Source: Bolinopsis microptera (lineage: Eukaryota; Ctenophora; Tentaculata; Lobata; Bolinopsidae). Taken from it: a stretch of DNA of 64,000 nt. A program made the position numbers and the translations under genes. The stretch covers positions 11,756,169 to 11,820,168 of the forward strand of contig NC_087072.1 of the NCBI RefSeq assembly GCF_026151205.1. The letters run 5' to 3'. Below are positions 1 through 11,890 of the stretch, one piece after another; position 1 is the first letter of the stretch; each line of letters opens with the position of its first letter. The notes under the pieces were generated by a model, which did not search any database, was not told where the DNA came from, and saw nothing but the letters and a program-made list of their open reading frames with translations.

Positions 1-383
1 TTCACTCCGTCTTAATTATGTCTGACTCTATACAACATGGCGAAATCAGTTCTTCTGACGATCCCCCTGCTCCTCCTCCTCGTGTCACTTTGTACTTTAT
101 GTCGGGTACTTTTCCCACTCCACCTGTTGCCCCGACAGCTCCGACTCCGAATCCAAGTCTTCCTATCCAAAATGATATGGTGAGCAGCTCCTCTCCGGAT
201 GATTAGATTCGCTCCCTATCTTCATTTCCAGGTATGTATTGATCAGCTTTTCTCCACCGCCCCTGGGGGATGATAATCCCCCATAGTTATTCAATCCAGT
301 CTAAGTTTACTTTATAAATTCATTACTTTTCCACATCTATGAAATCTTTTCGTTTTTAGGTTGGAAGAATAGCGTAAAACCAT

Positions 384-1030
384 TTGGATTCAACTGCTCC
401 TACTAGAATGTATTTACAACCTGGTAAGTCTCCAAGTCTCCGAGTCTCCTTCCAACATCGTTCCATTGTTTCTTTTACTGTGTATCTCTCTTGTTCCACT
501 GGTGTTCCTCTTAATTATCAACCTCTCTGCGTCTCTCTCTTCTTCTCACACCATGTCTCCGTCTTCCGCTCGTTTCCAACATTTTGGACAGTTCCCTGTA
601 TTATCGTACTGTCCGTCCCTCCAGCTTTCCATATCTGTGTCTTCTTCTAATGTTTCACGTGTCTCCTTCTAATGTGTCACGTGTCTCTTTCCAATGTCTC
701 CATGTATCTTCTTCCAATGTCTCCATGTTTCTTCTCCCAAAGTGCTCTCGATTCTCCTTCACAGGTCTCCGCGTGTCTCCTTTCATATGTCTCTTCCCAA
801 TGCCATGTGTCTTCGTCCAATGTCTCCATGTGTCTTCCTCCAATGTGCTCACGTGTCTCCTTCACAATTCTCCACGTGTCTCCTCCAAATGTTTCCATAT
901 GTCTCTTTCCAATGTCTCCATGTGTCTTCTTCCAATTTGCTCACGTGTCTCCTTCACAAGTCTCCACGTGTCTCCTTCACGTGTCTCTATGAGTCTTCCT
1001 CCAATATTTTAACGTGTCTTTTTCATCCAT
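384..1030. repeat. pyrimidine-biased short tandem repeat
   Basis: From about 650 the sequence is made of short degenerate units such as TCTCCATGTGTCTTCTTCC, CACGTGTCTCC and TCCAATG, strongly C/T on the plus strand. The open frames here read as Ser/Cys/Val/Phe-rich translations of the repeat and look like no known protein. No gene is supported. Positions 1-383 are similar C/T-rich unique-looking sequence with no exon I can defend. Confidence 0.7.
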
Positions 1031-1339
1031 CTTCCAGCTTCCTTTCAGCTTTTCATCAATTGTCCCTACGTACTGAGCAATGTGCATCAGTTCTTTTGGA
1101 CTATGTTTTCTTTTGGACTCTTCCCTGTTTGCTCTTTCACGTCTTTTTCTTGTCTCTTTCTGCAGGTCCCCATTATTTCTATTGTTGGAAACTCTCATTC
1201 TTCATGCCTGGGACTTTTATCCGTCTTCCTTTTTCATTCACTTTTTCTTTAAGTTTCGTTTCCCTTCTAGTTCCCGTTTTCTTCTTTTTCGACCATCCTC
1301 TCCAAGCTATCTATTCTTCGTTTCTGCTTCTCTATTTTT

Positions 1340-1680
1340 TCCGATCCATGCTTCCATGTGACCTCCAATCCATCTGTCATCCAATCTGTCTTCGATCCAC
1401 ACTTCCATGCAACCTCCAATCCATGTGTCCTCCAATCTGTCTCCAAGCCATGCTTACATACGACCTCCAATCCATGTGTCCTCCAATCTGTCTCCGATCC
1501 ATGCTTACATACGACCTCCAATCCATGTGTCCTCCAATCTGTCTCCGATCCATGCTTCTATGTGACCTCCAATCCATGTGTCCTCCAATCTGTCTCCGAT
1601 TCATCTTTCTATGTGACCTCGGGTCCATCTGTCATCCAATCTGTCTCCGATCCAATGTCTCCGATCCAATGTCTCCTCGT
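1340..1680. repeat. 51-bp minisatellite
   Basis: A unit of about 51 bp containing GATCCATGCTTACATACGAC and CCATGTGTCCTCCAATC repeats roughly six times. Because 51 is divisible by three, all frames stay open and give an artificial 17-residue protein repeat on both strands. Copies differ by substitutions, mostly in the half carrying TTACATACGAC versus TTCTATGTGAC. Confidence 0.85.
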
Positions 1681-1719
1681 ATCTCCTTCAAATGTTTATT
1701 CTTCGATATTTACCCTGGA

Positions 1720-2560
1720 ATGATGTTTAATGCTCTGTTACCACTCACCATGTCCCAATATTATTTCCACTATTTACCACAAGTATTGCCACTGGAAACC
1801 CCCAAAATGGTTTTTGTTTTCCCCTTTCCTTTTCGATCACCAAGGTCCAACGCCCCTTTTAAATTCCTTGTATCGCCCAGCGAATTATTTTGGGCCCCGA
1901 TGGTTATTTCAAATACCACCTCACCCGTCCCATCCCCCTGCCCCATAGCATTTCCACTATTTATCACCTTTCCATGCTCCAATAGTAATTCCCACATTTT
2001 CCTCTCCATGGCTCCAATGAAACCCCCACTATTTCCCCTCCCCCATGCTCCAATAGAAATTTCCCCATTTTTGTACCTCTCCCCGCTCCAATAGTAATTC
2101 CACTTTTCCCCCCTATCCCCTTGCTCCTTTTGAAAATTCCACTTTGTCACCCTCGCCATATCCTAGAAATTCCACATTGTACCTTCACGGGGGCCAAATT
2201 TTTAATTACTATGCCCCCCCCTTCACAGGGTCAATAGTAATTCCCTATTGTACATGTGTACCACCACCCCATAGAAATTTCCACTAGTCCCCACTGTCCC
2301 CCACCCCCAAATAGTAATTTTATTTGTCACCCTAGTACCCCACCCCCCAATGTAATTCCTAGTACCACTAGTCCCACCATCCAATAGAAAATTCCCTAGT
2401 CACCATGTACCACCCCCTCAATAGAAATTCATTTGTACCCTGTACCCCCACTCCAATAGTATTTCCCTAGTCACCATTTCCCCACCTCCCTGAAATTTTC
2501 AATGTCACCATATTTTCCACCACCCCCAATAGAAATTTTATAGTATTGCCCCCCAAAAAA
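1720..2560. repeat. degenerate C-rich satellite with CCAATAGTAATTCC motif
   Basis: Variants of CCAATAGTAATTCC and CCAATAGAAATTTCC recur every 30-60 bp between runs of C. The motif becomes less exact, and the C and A runs longer, from left to right. It appears to be the readable front part of the array that turns into pure homopolymer runs further right. Confidence 0.6.
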
Positions 2561-4750
2561 TTTTCCCCGGGGGATTCATATGAAAACAAAAAAAAAAAAC
2601 AAGCAAAGACGAACAACCGTTTAACTTCGTTTAATAGAGGAAATTAAATACTTTATAAAACTTTCAAATTAAGAACTTTTAAACGATAGCCTTCTTTTTT
2701 GAAAAAAATTGATATGGCTCGCCCCCGGTGCTCTTTTAAAAAAAAAACCACGGCCAATTTAACACATATTTTAATTTTCCCTTTTTTTTTTTTTTTTAAT
2801 CACCCCCTACAAACCATGTTTTTTTTGCCCTTATTTTCTTAAAACCCATTTTACATTTCTCACCCGTTTTTCTGGTTTTTTTTTTCATAAAACGTTCTCA
2901 ACCCCTTTTCCCCTATTTAATTACAAAAATATTTTTATTTTTCTTTCTTTCAAAATTTTTTTTTACCCCAAAAAACCCCCAAAAAAAAAGTTTTTTCATA
3001 CTGTTTTTTTCACATAGAAAAAAAAAATACCCTCCCCCCAAAAAAAAAACGGGCCCCAAAAAAAACCCCTTCCCCCAAAAAATCCCTTAAATTCCTTAAA
3101 TCCCTCTCTTTTTTCCCCCCTCCTTTCAAAGCCCCCCCTTTTTAAAAAATTTTATTTCCCTCCCCTTCCCCTCCTTTTTTTAATCCCCCCCTTCCTTTTT
3201 TTTTAAAAAAAAAAATTTACGTCAAAAAAAAAAAATTTACAACCCTGAATTTTTTTTCCACGGCCCCCCAATTGGGTTTGGGGGTAAAGATGCAGGGCCG
3301 GGTTTTTCTTTTAAAAAAAAAAAATAAATCCTTCCCCCCCATTTAACTCCCCTCTTTTAAAAAAACTTCAAAAACCTTTTTTCCCGAAATTTCCCCCCCC
3401 TTAAACAGTTTCCCCCCTTTTTTTAATTTTTCCCCCCTGTGGGAAAAAAAAAATTTTTAAAAAACAAAATTTTCCCCCAATTTTTGGCCTTTTAGAATTT
3501 TGCCCTTTGTTTTTTGGGCAAAAATTTTTTTTGTAAAATTTTTTTGTTTTTTTAAAAAAGGGTTTAAAATTTCCCCCCCTTTTTTAAAAAAAAAACTATT
3601 TTTTAAAAAAGGGGTTTTTGGGGATTTGTTGCGGGGGGGGGGGGGGGGGTTTTTGGTTTTGGGAAAAAAAAAAAAAAAAAATTTGGGGGGGGGGTGGAAA
3701 AACCCCAAAAAAAATTTTTTTTTGAAAAGCCCCTTTGGGGGGGGGGGTTTATTAAAAGGGGGGGGGGGGGGGGGTTTGGGGGGGGGGGGGGGGGAAAAAA
3801 AATTTTTTTCCCCGGGGGGGGGGGTTTTGGGGGGGGAATTTGGGGGGGGGGGTTTTTTGGGGTTGGGGGGGGGCCCCGGTTGGGGGGGGGGGCCCCGTCC
3901 CGGGCCGGGGGGGGGTTTTGGGGGGGGGGGGCCCAAAAGGGGGGGGGGGGGGGGCCCCGGTTTTTTGGGGGGGGGGGGGGGGGTTGGGGGGGGGTTTTTG
4001 GGGTGGGGGCCCTTTTTTTTTGTTTGGCCTTTTAAAAAAGGGGGGCCCCCCCTGGTGCCCCTTTTTTCGGGGTTTTGTGGGGGGGGTTTGGGGGTTTTTT
4101 TTGGTTGGTTGGTTGGGTTTTTTTGTTTTTGGGGGGGGGGGGGGGGGTTTTTTGAACCCTTGCCCCCGGGGGGGGGTTTTGCCGTTGGTGGGTTTTGTTT
4201 TTTCCCCCTTTTTTCCCCCGGCGGGGGGGGGGCCTTTTTCCCGCCCCAAAAATTTTTTTTCTTTTTTCCCCTTTTTTGTCCGGGGGGGGGGGGGTGGGGG
4301 GGGGGGGGGGGGGGGTGGGGGGGGGGGGGGAGGAAAGGGTTTTGTTTTTTGGGCCCGGAAAGGGGGGCGGGGGGGGGGGGGGGGGGGGGGGGGGGGTTTG
4401 GGGGGGGGTTTTGGAAAAGGGTTTTTTTTTTTCTTTTTTCTTTTTGGGGGGGTTTTTTTGGGTTTTTTTTTGGGGGGTTTTGGGGGGGGGGTTTTTTTGG
4501 GGGGGGTTTTTGGGGGTTGGGGGGGGGGGGGGTTTTTTTTGGGCGTTTTTTTTTTTGGGTGGAAGGGTTTGGGGGGGGGGGGGTTCCCGGGGGGGTGGGG
4601 GTTTTTTTTGGGGGGGGGGGTTTGGGTTTTTTTGGGGGGGGGGGGGGGTTTTAAAAAAAAAAAAAGGGGGGGGGGGCGGGGGGGGTTTTTGGCGGTTTTT
4701 TTTTTGGGGCCCGGGGGGGGGGGGTGTTGGGGGGGAAAAGGGGGGGGGTT
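2561..4750. other. homopolymer-run tract, probable assembly artefact
   Basis: Nearly the whole stretch is runs of one base: A, T and C runs up to about 3600, then mainly G and T with G runs of up to about 28. Run length grows towards 4300-4740 and then stops abruptly at ordinary sequence. The long Pro/Gly/Lys/Phe open frames on both strands are by-products of the runs. The one-sided gradient with a sharp right edge fits a poorly supported long-read consensus over a C/G-rich satellite better than a biological sequence. No feature inside it should be trusted. Confidence 0.8.
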
Positions 4751-4847
4751 CTCGTCCGTCCAGGTGAGGTCCAACCCACAATCTCCATTGTATTCTCTTT
4801 CTCTAACTTTCCCTAACCACAGACCAGAACTGGATGTTCCACTTCCA

Positions 4848-4907
4848 CTGCCTTATTACACAATACTGCCTTATTACACAATACTTGCCTTATTACACAT
4901 TACTATC
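4848..4907. repeat. 18-bp tandem repeat, three copies
   Basis: GCCTTATTACACAATACT occurs three times in a row, the last copy diverged. It is a small local array just outside the homopolymer tract. Confidence 0.8.
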
Positions 4908-4939
4908 TAAAATCTATCAAATAATATAGATCAAATAAT

Positions 4940-5220
4940 CACGGCTTACAAGAGCATCCGCCTTCTGCGCGGAAGGTTCAGGGTTCGAATCCCAGTGTCA
5001 CCTAGTCTAGGGAGTAGCTAAAGATCCATTGGATCTATTCGATCTCCTCGGTCGACTCAGCCGAATGATAGGAAACTTAATTGAGGGTTAAATGAGGAGG
5101 GGTGCCTGTTGAAAGTTCAAGAAACTTCCTAGGATACCCCTTCAGTGCATACTGTAAACATATTACTATTCACTATTAACTATTACTATATAAGGTCCTA
5201 ATAATATTGTTGTTGTTCGT
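4940..5220 (+). repeat. tRNA-related SINE
   Basis: At 4943-5002 there is a tRNA-like head: an A-box-like GGCTTACAAGAGCATCC, a perfect five-pair anticodon stem TCCGC/GCGGA with loop CTTCTGC, and a B box GGTTCGAATCC at 4982-4992. The 5' acceptor strand is missing, so it is not a functional tRNA. A non-tRNA body follows, ending in ATT/GTT-rich simple sequence. Part of the body (around 5050-5100) recurs in inverted orientation at about 20190-20250, which supports a dispersed repeat. Where the body ends is inferred. Confidence 0.6.
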
Positions 5221-6326
5221 CATCACAATGATGATCTTAAATCACAAGAGTGATTATTTTGTGTTTGGAATTTACGAGAGACTTGATTAAAAAATGGTAT
5301 GAGTTATGGGACTGTTTTTGTTTTGTTGGTACCAGGTACAGTGGTTGACAAAGCTCTGACGAAGCAACATAACCGGGGGTGTAGGAATTATTTCCTTCAT
5401 GAGGGGGCCAAAATCTTAGGGTTTTTCAAATTTAGCACGCGCTTTGGCCACAGCCTGAATTTCAAAAACAGCAAAACTTGTAAAAGGCCTAGCAATTTGG
5501 CAATAGAGATCATTTTCAAACACAGTTCCAAGAACGATTAAAATAATACGATTTTAAATGCTTATTAGGGCCTGCAAGCAGCCCTTGTGAAATAAGTGTA
5601 GTTCGAAATAGGGATGCATATTATAATCTCTCGAAAAAATTTCAAGGAATTTGCTTCCAGAATTGAAATCTAGCAATGTGAAATAATAAATACAGCAAGA
5701 TTTTGTTGTCCAATTTAACTATTTAAGGCCAAGGGTCAAAGGAAAAGTCCTGCAAACTTTGAAAAATATGCTTACAGTAATAATCTTACTCTCAAAGATG
5801 GTGCAACATGCAAGTAGGGAGAATCTGGAACAATTTTTGGAAAATTTGTTTTAAAGAATGAATTCTAGCAATGAGGAATGTAAATTTGGGCTACATGGGG
5901 CAAACTGTTTCCTGCTTATTTACTTGAAAATACTGCACACGGCATAAAAGAGTTATGTTACATAACTCTAGTTTTTGAAAATCGGCTAACGGCAAGTGGT
6001 TTAATTTGTGTTTTTTTACATATCCACGGTTATTTATCACAGCAGCAGCTCTATCTGAAATACATACAAGGTTTTCTAATTTGATCATGACACTTTATAG
6101 CTCCCAGACAGAGACAAATTTTCTTAAATTTGACTGTGGTTCCCTATTAATCTTCGCTGGAGATGTTTCTAATTTAAGTCGAGCTTAAACACCTTATATT
6201 ACGTACTATGGATCAATCAACACTATTGCAACCATAATTGATTGATTTAAAGACCTCGAGGGCCACCCATAATGGCTTTAAAACAGGGTTATTATATACA
6301 GGTATATAGGTAATATTAAAAATGAT
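5221..6326. other. no recognisable feature
   Basis: AT-rich sequence with short open frames only (the longest is 80 codons at 5299-5541). No splice-bounded homologous exon, repeat array or RNA gene was recognised. Confidence 0.5.
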
Positions 6327-7206
6327 TACCTTACTCGGGAATATTATAGCGGGTTAATTTATGACTTGGAAAATTAATAACCGGGAAAAATATGGCGGAA
6401 TTTCCCAAAACCCGCCAAATTATCCCGGTCATGTATTTACCGGTGGCCGACCTTTCAAGTTTTTTTTTCAGAGGTCAACAAATTTTCAACCGAAATTTCT
6501 GTTTTTGTTACTTCTTAAAGAAGTTATTTCAATTTACAGTTACTGATATTACTCAGAAATAGAAAATAGACACGTCTAGTATTTAAAGGAAAATAAATCT
6601 ATAGCAATAATAAGTCAACTCTTCATTAAAGCGTATTCTCATTCTCATTATCGCTAATGTCCCCTCCATTATCATTATTGATATCCCCCTGCTGCTGACC
6701 GTCGAATTCGAAGTTGTATTGTTGTCTTAACAAGACTTTCATTTTGTCCGCTAATGGGGCTACTGCTCTGAAGGTCAGCCGGAGCTTAATTTCCTGCCCA
6801 CCGCTTGGTATTGGGGAACATCTTGGCTTTGCATCTTCAAGTGCTCCAGTAATCAATCCACCGTAGACCATGAAATAGTGGCACAGTTTACTCACTTCAT
6901 GGGCAAGAAAAGTGAGAATCACGGTCCACCCTGAAATCTGATTTCTATAACCAAATTGTGATTTTTATAACGAAATTATGGTAGCAACCGCCAATAAAGT
7001 TACAGCCCTCCATCCACTGCTTCAAAAGTCTTCTCTAGCACATATGAGACTTCAGGTAAAATACGATGATCACCACCCCCTTGGAACCCCATAATCTGAG
7101 TCGGCGGGTTTTTTTATGACTGGTAAAATTTTTGACCGGGAAAAATATGGCGGAATCTTCCAAAACCCACCACTTTATCCCGGTTATAATAATCCCGAGT
7201 AAGGTA
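6327..7206. mobile_element. TIR-bounded non-autonomous element (family C)
   Basis: The left end reads TACCTTACTCGGGAATATTA and the right end, read on the other strand, gives TACCTTACTCGGGATTATTA. The two ends are therefore inverted repeats about 880 bp apart. Inside each end, in direct orientation, is a shared stretch of about 75 bp (6358-6432 and 7111-7187) with the motif GACCGGGAAAAATATGGCGG. The internal region carries one open frame of unknown nature. An alternative is two separate, partly deleted copies of a short palindromic element. No clear target duplication was found. Confidence 0.55.
6626..6928 (-). CDS. unidentified ORF or terminal exon
   Basis: The frame reads WTVILTFLAHEVSKLC at its start, continues through SPIPSGGQEIKLRLTFRAV and ends in an Asn/Asp-rich tail closing NENENTL before TAA. 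A good splice acceptor (ATTTCAG) sits just upstream at about 6932, and no ATG opens the frame, so this looks like a last exon rather than a complete gene. The globular first 75 codons have the composition of real protein and the acidic, low-complexity tail fits a C terminus. I do not recognise the family. It lies inside the TIR-bounded family C segment, so it may be a captured host exon, part of an element, or a host gene invaded by repeats. Confidence 0.4.
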   Translation of the reverse strand, partial: WTVILTFLAHEVSKLCHYFMVYGGLITGALEDAKPRCSPIPSGGQEIKLRLTFRAVAPLADKMKVLLRQQYNFEFDGQQQGDINNDNGGDISDNENENTL

Positions 7207-7254
7207 TATTTGAAATAATCATAAAGCAAAATTATGAATTTGGTTCGTAACTAA

Positions 7255-7865
7255 AACATTTATGCAAATAACTCCGTCTTTCTACCTCAAATTTAACGGC
7301 TCCTTTTACTCCCAAGACGAAGGTGGCACCATGGGCTCCCCCCTCATCGTAGAACTAGCAGAAATACGCCTTGCCGAAATAGAATCCCTAGCCCTCTCCT
7401 CATGTCCTGACCCCCCTCATACCTACTCCCACTTTGTTGACGATGGCCTCGGATCTTTCAGAGACAGACAGAACGCAGAATCCTTCCTCAACTCCCTCAC
7501 CGAAGACCTCAAATTCACCCAAGAACACCCTTCTTCCAACGGAACCATACCTTTCCTCGACGTCCTCATCCACCCTAACAAGTCCACTTCATTCTACAGA
7601 AAACCCACCCACGCCAACCTCTACACCAAGTATTCCTCCTGCACTACCAACTCCTCCAAGAACGCTGTCATCCGATCCCTCACCAGAAGAGCCTACAACA
7701 TCTGTTCACCTCAACACCTCGAAGACGAACTACAGACTGTCAGACACGTTTGCCTTCAGAACGGCTTCCCTCCACTTCGCATCACCACCATCATGGACGA
7801 AGTTCACCGCAAATTCACCAACCCTCCTCGACACCGATCCCTAGCCGCCAAAAGGCCGCAATGAT
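7255..7865 (+). pseudogene. Penelope-like element reverse transcriptase, 5'-truncated
   Basis: The frame 7262-7864 encodes the middle and end of a Penelope-type reverse transcriptase. The primer-grip-side motif FYSQDEGGTMGSPL, the catalytic-type HFVDDGLG block (from about 7432) and FLDVLIHPNKSTSFYRKPTH are visible, matching the order known for the family. The 5' part is missing and the frame breaks off at 7864, exactly where the non-LTR element starts. The rest of the Penelope copy resumes at about 11892. It is a dead fragment: truncated, split and frameshifted downstream. Confidence 0.8.
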
Positions 7866-8090
7866 GTTGTGACAGAGCTGAATAAGGTTATTAAGGATAT
7901 GTGTAGCAAAGATTCTTGTTTTAATTACATTAGCACCCATAATTTATTTAACTATAATAGAAGTGGATTCAGGAAAGAATTTTATTTTGCCAGACCATCT
8001 GCAAAAATATCTGATAACTGTCACCTCAATACAAGCGGTGTTATTCGACTTGCTAAATTTCTGAAGTATTGGGCCCATAAGCAAGTTTGA
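7866..8090 (+). pseudogene. LINE ORF1 C-terminal esterase fragment
   Basis: About 74 codons ending in TGA read as the end of an SGNH-type esterase: LNKVIKDMC, then a catalytic-type SDNCHLNTSGVIRLAKFL block (an Asp..His pair followed by Leu-Asn, as in block V of SGNH hydrolases). CR1 and L2 elements of many animals carry such a domain in ORF1. The N-terminal part, including the catalytic serine block, is absent because the element is 5'-truncated. Confidence 0.6.
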
Positions 8091-8249
8091 ATTTTCAGAA
8101 AGATTGTTAACATTTATTTCATCTAGATAAGGGATAATTACACATTGTTCCTCATGTTTATTGAAGTTTTAGAAAGTTTTGTTATTATCTCATACAAATT
8201 TGCCAGTTCTGCAATTTATCTTATTCTGACAAGTTTATAGCAGCATAAA

Positions 8250-9344
8250 TTGGAAACATTTTCATGCTCTCACAGCAGTTCTTGCATTAACCCGTGCATT
8301 AGTAAAATCACAGTTTCATACCATGCCAAAAAGCTTGCAGTGGGACATTGCAACATGCAGGGAGGACTAACAGGTATGCCAAAATGTCTTGAAATCCAAG
8401 ATCTAATCTGGAAAGAGAAATTAGATGTTTTATGCCTGAATGAAACAAATCTTAAGTCGGATATTGACTCAGCCAGTCTAAACCTACCCAAGAATTTTAC
8501 TTTTATCCGCAAAGACCGTCCTAACGACAATGGTCATGGGGGATGTGGCATTCTCATCAGTGAGCACATAAAGTTTAAAATCATTCAACTAAACTTAGTT
8601 TTGCAATATGACCAAATCGAGGCTATTTGGATCCATCTTACAGATTGCAATATTTTCATCTGCTGTTTCTACAGATCTGAGTTGTTTAGTCCTCTTGACA
8701 AATTTTTAGATTATATGACAGACTGCATGATGAGTATAGGAAGTAAGAATGTTATTTGGCTGGGTGATGTAAATGTAGACCAAAACAACATCAGCAGTAT
8801 GAACTATAAGAAATTAGACATTACAATGAAAATGTTTGGAATGGTACAGGTAGTTCAGGATATTACCCGCATTGCTAAACTAGGAAACAGAATCACAAAG
8901 ACCACAATCGATGTTGTCATAACAAACACTTACTCCAAGTTTCTTTACTGCAAAGTCCTTGATGATTGTATAGGAGATCATCAGGTCGTAAAGTTCATTG
9001 TCGATTTCAATGTGCATAAGGCCTCAAAATTCAAGAAGTTACTAATAAGAGATCACAGCAAAATGAATGTTACTGCTCTTAAAGAATTTTTGGAAACTTG
9101 TGATTATAGACCAATAATAGATTCAACTAGTCTGAATGATGCAGTTGATGGTTTAAACGAACATATTGATCACTACTATGATCACTTCAGTCCAATTAAA
9201 CAAATTAAGTGCCATAGTGATTACATCCATAAGCCATCTCCAGAATTTTTAAAAAGTAAGAAGTTGAAAGGGAAACTCTACCGTAAAATTTTTAACACAC
9301 AACAAGAACAGACGTATACATCCAAATGGTCTTATACACTGTAA
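8250..9344 (+). pseudogene. LINE ORF2 endonuclease domain
   Basis: The apurinic/apyrimidinic-type endonuclease opens ORF2. Visible blocks are CNMQGG (first catalytic Asn), LNETNLKS (catalytic Glu), WLGDVNVD (the GDxN block), TIDVVITN and GDHQVV (final Asp-His pair). The frame ends in stops at 9344 before reaching the RT domain, which continues 20 bp later in another frame. The enzyme would nick the target DNA to prime reverse transcription, but this copy is inactive. Confidence 0.8.
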
Positions 9345-9363
9345 TAAATGTGACTCATTATGG

Positions 9364-11272
9364 ATGGCATATAAACGGCAGAGAAACTATTCAACCTATT
9401 TGTCTAGAATTAATAGGAAGACTAACTTAGCAACAGAACTGAAAGCCAAGTGTGCCATGAATGATCTAAAGGGTGTATGGAAAACGATAAAGACAGCATC
9501 AAATCTGCCTGTTAAAGCTAACAATATCAATAACAATCTTGATGCTGAAACCACCAATAAATATTTTGCTGAAATAGGTCCAAAGATCCAAGCAGAAGTG
9601 CAGCTGGAAAATGAAAATGAATTTCTATCTTATCTACAAAATGAGCAGATTGACAACGAGACCAGCTTGAATAGCTTTACTGAAATAACTGAGTCCAATA
9701 TCTTAGACTATGTGGCAAGTATCCCTTGTAGCAAATCCACTAATGATCATATACCATTGAGAGTGTTTAGACAAATTTTACCTGCATTTATTGCTCCATT
9801 AACACATCTTGTAAATTTGAGTTTATCCAGTGGCATCATGCCAAACAGCTGCAAGGTTGCAAAAGTCACCCCAATCCATAAGGATGGTGATACTGAGAAT
9901 CCTAGTAATTATCGACCAATCTCAATTTTACCGATTCTTGGAAAGTGCATCGAATTTTGTGTGAACTCCCAACTGACTCAATATCTTGATGAAAAGGGAA
10001 TACTTTCAGAGCATCAATATGGTTTCCGTAAAGATCACTCTACAACTTATCTCATGTTAGATCTGTTTGATCGTATATTTACTGCTAAGAACAGTGCCAA
10101 GCATCCTGCAATTATCTTCCTGGACATCAGAAAGGCATTTGATACTGTTAACCATGATATTCTCATTCAAAAGCTGAAGCATTATGGAATAAAAGATACT
10201 GCATTGAGCTGGTTTAGGAGCTTCCTCACAGATAGATTACAGCAAACTAGAGTTGGGAGTAGGATAAGCAGTTTACATTCATTGAATTCTGGAGTGCCTC
10301 AAGGAAGTATATTAGGACCAATTCTATTCAGCATTTTTATCAATGACCTGCCTAATGCATGCCTATTTTTCTAAACCTTATCTATTTGCTGATGACGGTG
10401 CATTATATTTTGACAATATATCTAGAGGAAACTATGGTAACATCAAACAAGAGTTGAAATTAGTTATCAGATGGCTTCAGGCTAATAAACTATCCCTGAA
10501 TAATGAAAAAACAAAACTAATGATCCTTGACTCTAAGCCTAACCTTGATGCCATCCTTGTTGAAATTTGTGATGACCTTACTTTGGTAATCTGTGAAACT
10601 AAATCCCATAAGTACCTTGGACTTATAGTTGACAGCAGATTGACATTTAATGAACATATTGATAACATTAAGAAAAAGATATCCAAAAGAATTGGTGCTA
10701 TGTATAGATCAAAAAAACTTCTCCGTCTTAAGTTCAGGAAGATGTTTGCTAATGCACTTATGTTGCCACATTTTGACTACTTAGACACCATCTGGTCAAG
10801 AACATATAAAAAACGACTAGGAGAGTTAGATATCATGTACAAAAAGGTTGCTAAAATAGCCCTAGATGTAAACATCAGAGAGAGGTCGGTTAATGTATAC
10901 AAAAATATGGGATGGCTTCCTCTCCATTTGAGACGACAGGTTCATCTTAGCTCATATATGTACCGTATAATCAATGAAACATGTCCAAAGCATTTTATCG
11001 GGAAATTCTCGTATATTTCTGGTGGATCACGTGAGGCAGAAAACTGCAATCTTTATACTCCTAAATCAAGATCTCACAAGGAGTTTAACTATCTAGGAAC
11101 TAAGGCCTGGAACATATTACCTAAGTCCCTTAGAGAGTGTGACGACGTTAAGAACTTTTCTAAGTTATACAAAGAAACTCTTATGAATATGGTGCTAACT
11201 GATGAGAATTACCAAGGGGATAACTCTTACGATAAATTCATGATCCCACCCAACACTAGCCAATGTATCTAG
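9364..11272 (+). pseudogene. LINE ORF2 reverse transcriptase domain, frameshifted
   Basis: Frame one (9364-10374) carries the RT fingers and palm: NPSNYRPISILPILGK, FLDIRKAFDTVNHDIL (motif A) and SGVPQGSILGPILFSIFIND (motif B). The frame then shifts within about 10343-10374, and motif C appears as YLFADDGALYF in the second frame, which continues to a stop at 11272 with a LINE-type C terminus (GTKAWNILPKSLREC). Together with the break at 9344 there are at least two frameshifts, so the copy cannot make ORF2 protein. Confidence 0.85.
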
Positions 11273-11890
11273 GCAGTTATGTTATTTCGGTTAATTTATC
11301 TCAGTGCATAAGTGAATCCAATCCATCCCCTGCAATCAAAGTATTTCCATGCCTATTAAGCTATTACAGGAAATTAGGAACATCAGTGGAAAGGTGCACT
11401 GTCAATCAGTATTGCTTCATACCTCCAGTCCTCCTGTTATGTGCAATTCTCACTGCTATGTATGCTCCTCATTTGTATCAATTATATTGATGCTACATTG
11501 TTATTGAATATGAAATAATTTTCAACCGTATTAATTTATTAACTTATTGTAAATAGCAAGTTTGACAAAGGGATTACGTTTATTTTACCCGGAGTTCGTT
11601 TAAGTTTAGTATTGTAAATAGTTAATTTGACGAAGGGAATACGTCTATTTTACCCTGAGTTATGTTTTAGTTCAATCTTGACACAATTTTAAAATTATAA
11701 TTTTATTATTTTATATATATGTATTGTCCATAACTAGGGTGGCCTGCTAACAGAACCATGATCTGCCTTGATTCATCCTTCAGCACAGAGAAAAGCTCCT
11801 TTTTTATACATTATGATTACAGAGGATCTGATATTTAGATATATATTGCTGTGCTGTAAAAATTGACTTTATTTATTTATTTATTTATTT

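Larger units (their letters stand above)
7866..11890 (+). mobile_element. non-LTR retrotransposon (CR1/L2-like), nested in the Penelope-like element
   Basis: A LINE copy in plus orientation inserted within Penelope-like sequence. In order it holds the C-terminal part of an ORF1 esterase, an apurinic-type endonuclease, a reverse transcriptase, about 600 bp of 3' sequence and a (TTTA)n tail at 11868-11890. Left truncation within ORF1 is typical of incomplete reverse transcription. The ORF2 region is spread over three frames. Target duplications were not clear. CR1/L2-like placement rests on the esterase ORF1 plus EN-RT layout and is an inference. Confidence 0.8.

Noticed and set aside
694-2094. 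466-codon plus-strand frame rich in Cys, Ser, Pro and Leu
   Set aside because: It follows the 51-bp and shorter pyrimidine repeats; the period divisible by three explains the open frame.
3457-4910. Long Pro-, Gly- and Phe-rich open frames on both strands (up to 384 codons)
   Set aside because: They are translations of homopolymer runs in a tract that is probably an artefact; no start context, splice signals or protein pattern.
4943-5004. Functional tRNA-Arg(UCU)
   Set aside because: Anticodon stem and B box are good, but the 5' acceptor strand is missing and the T stem has a mismatch; taken as a SINE head.
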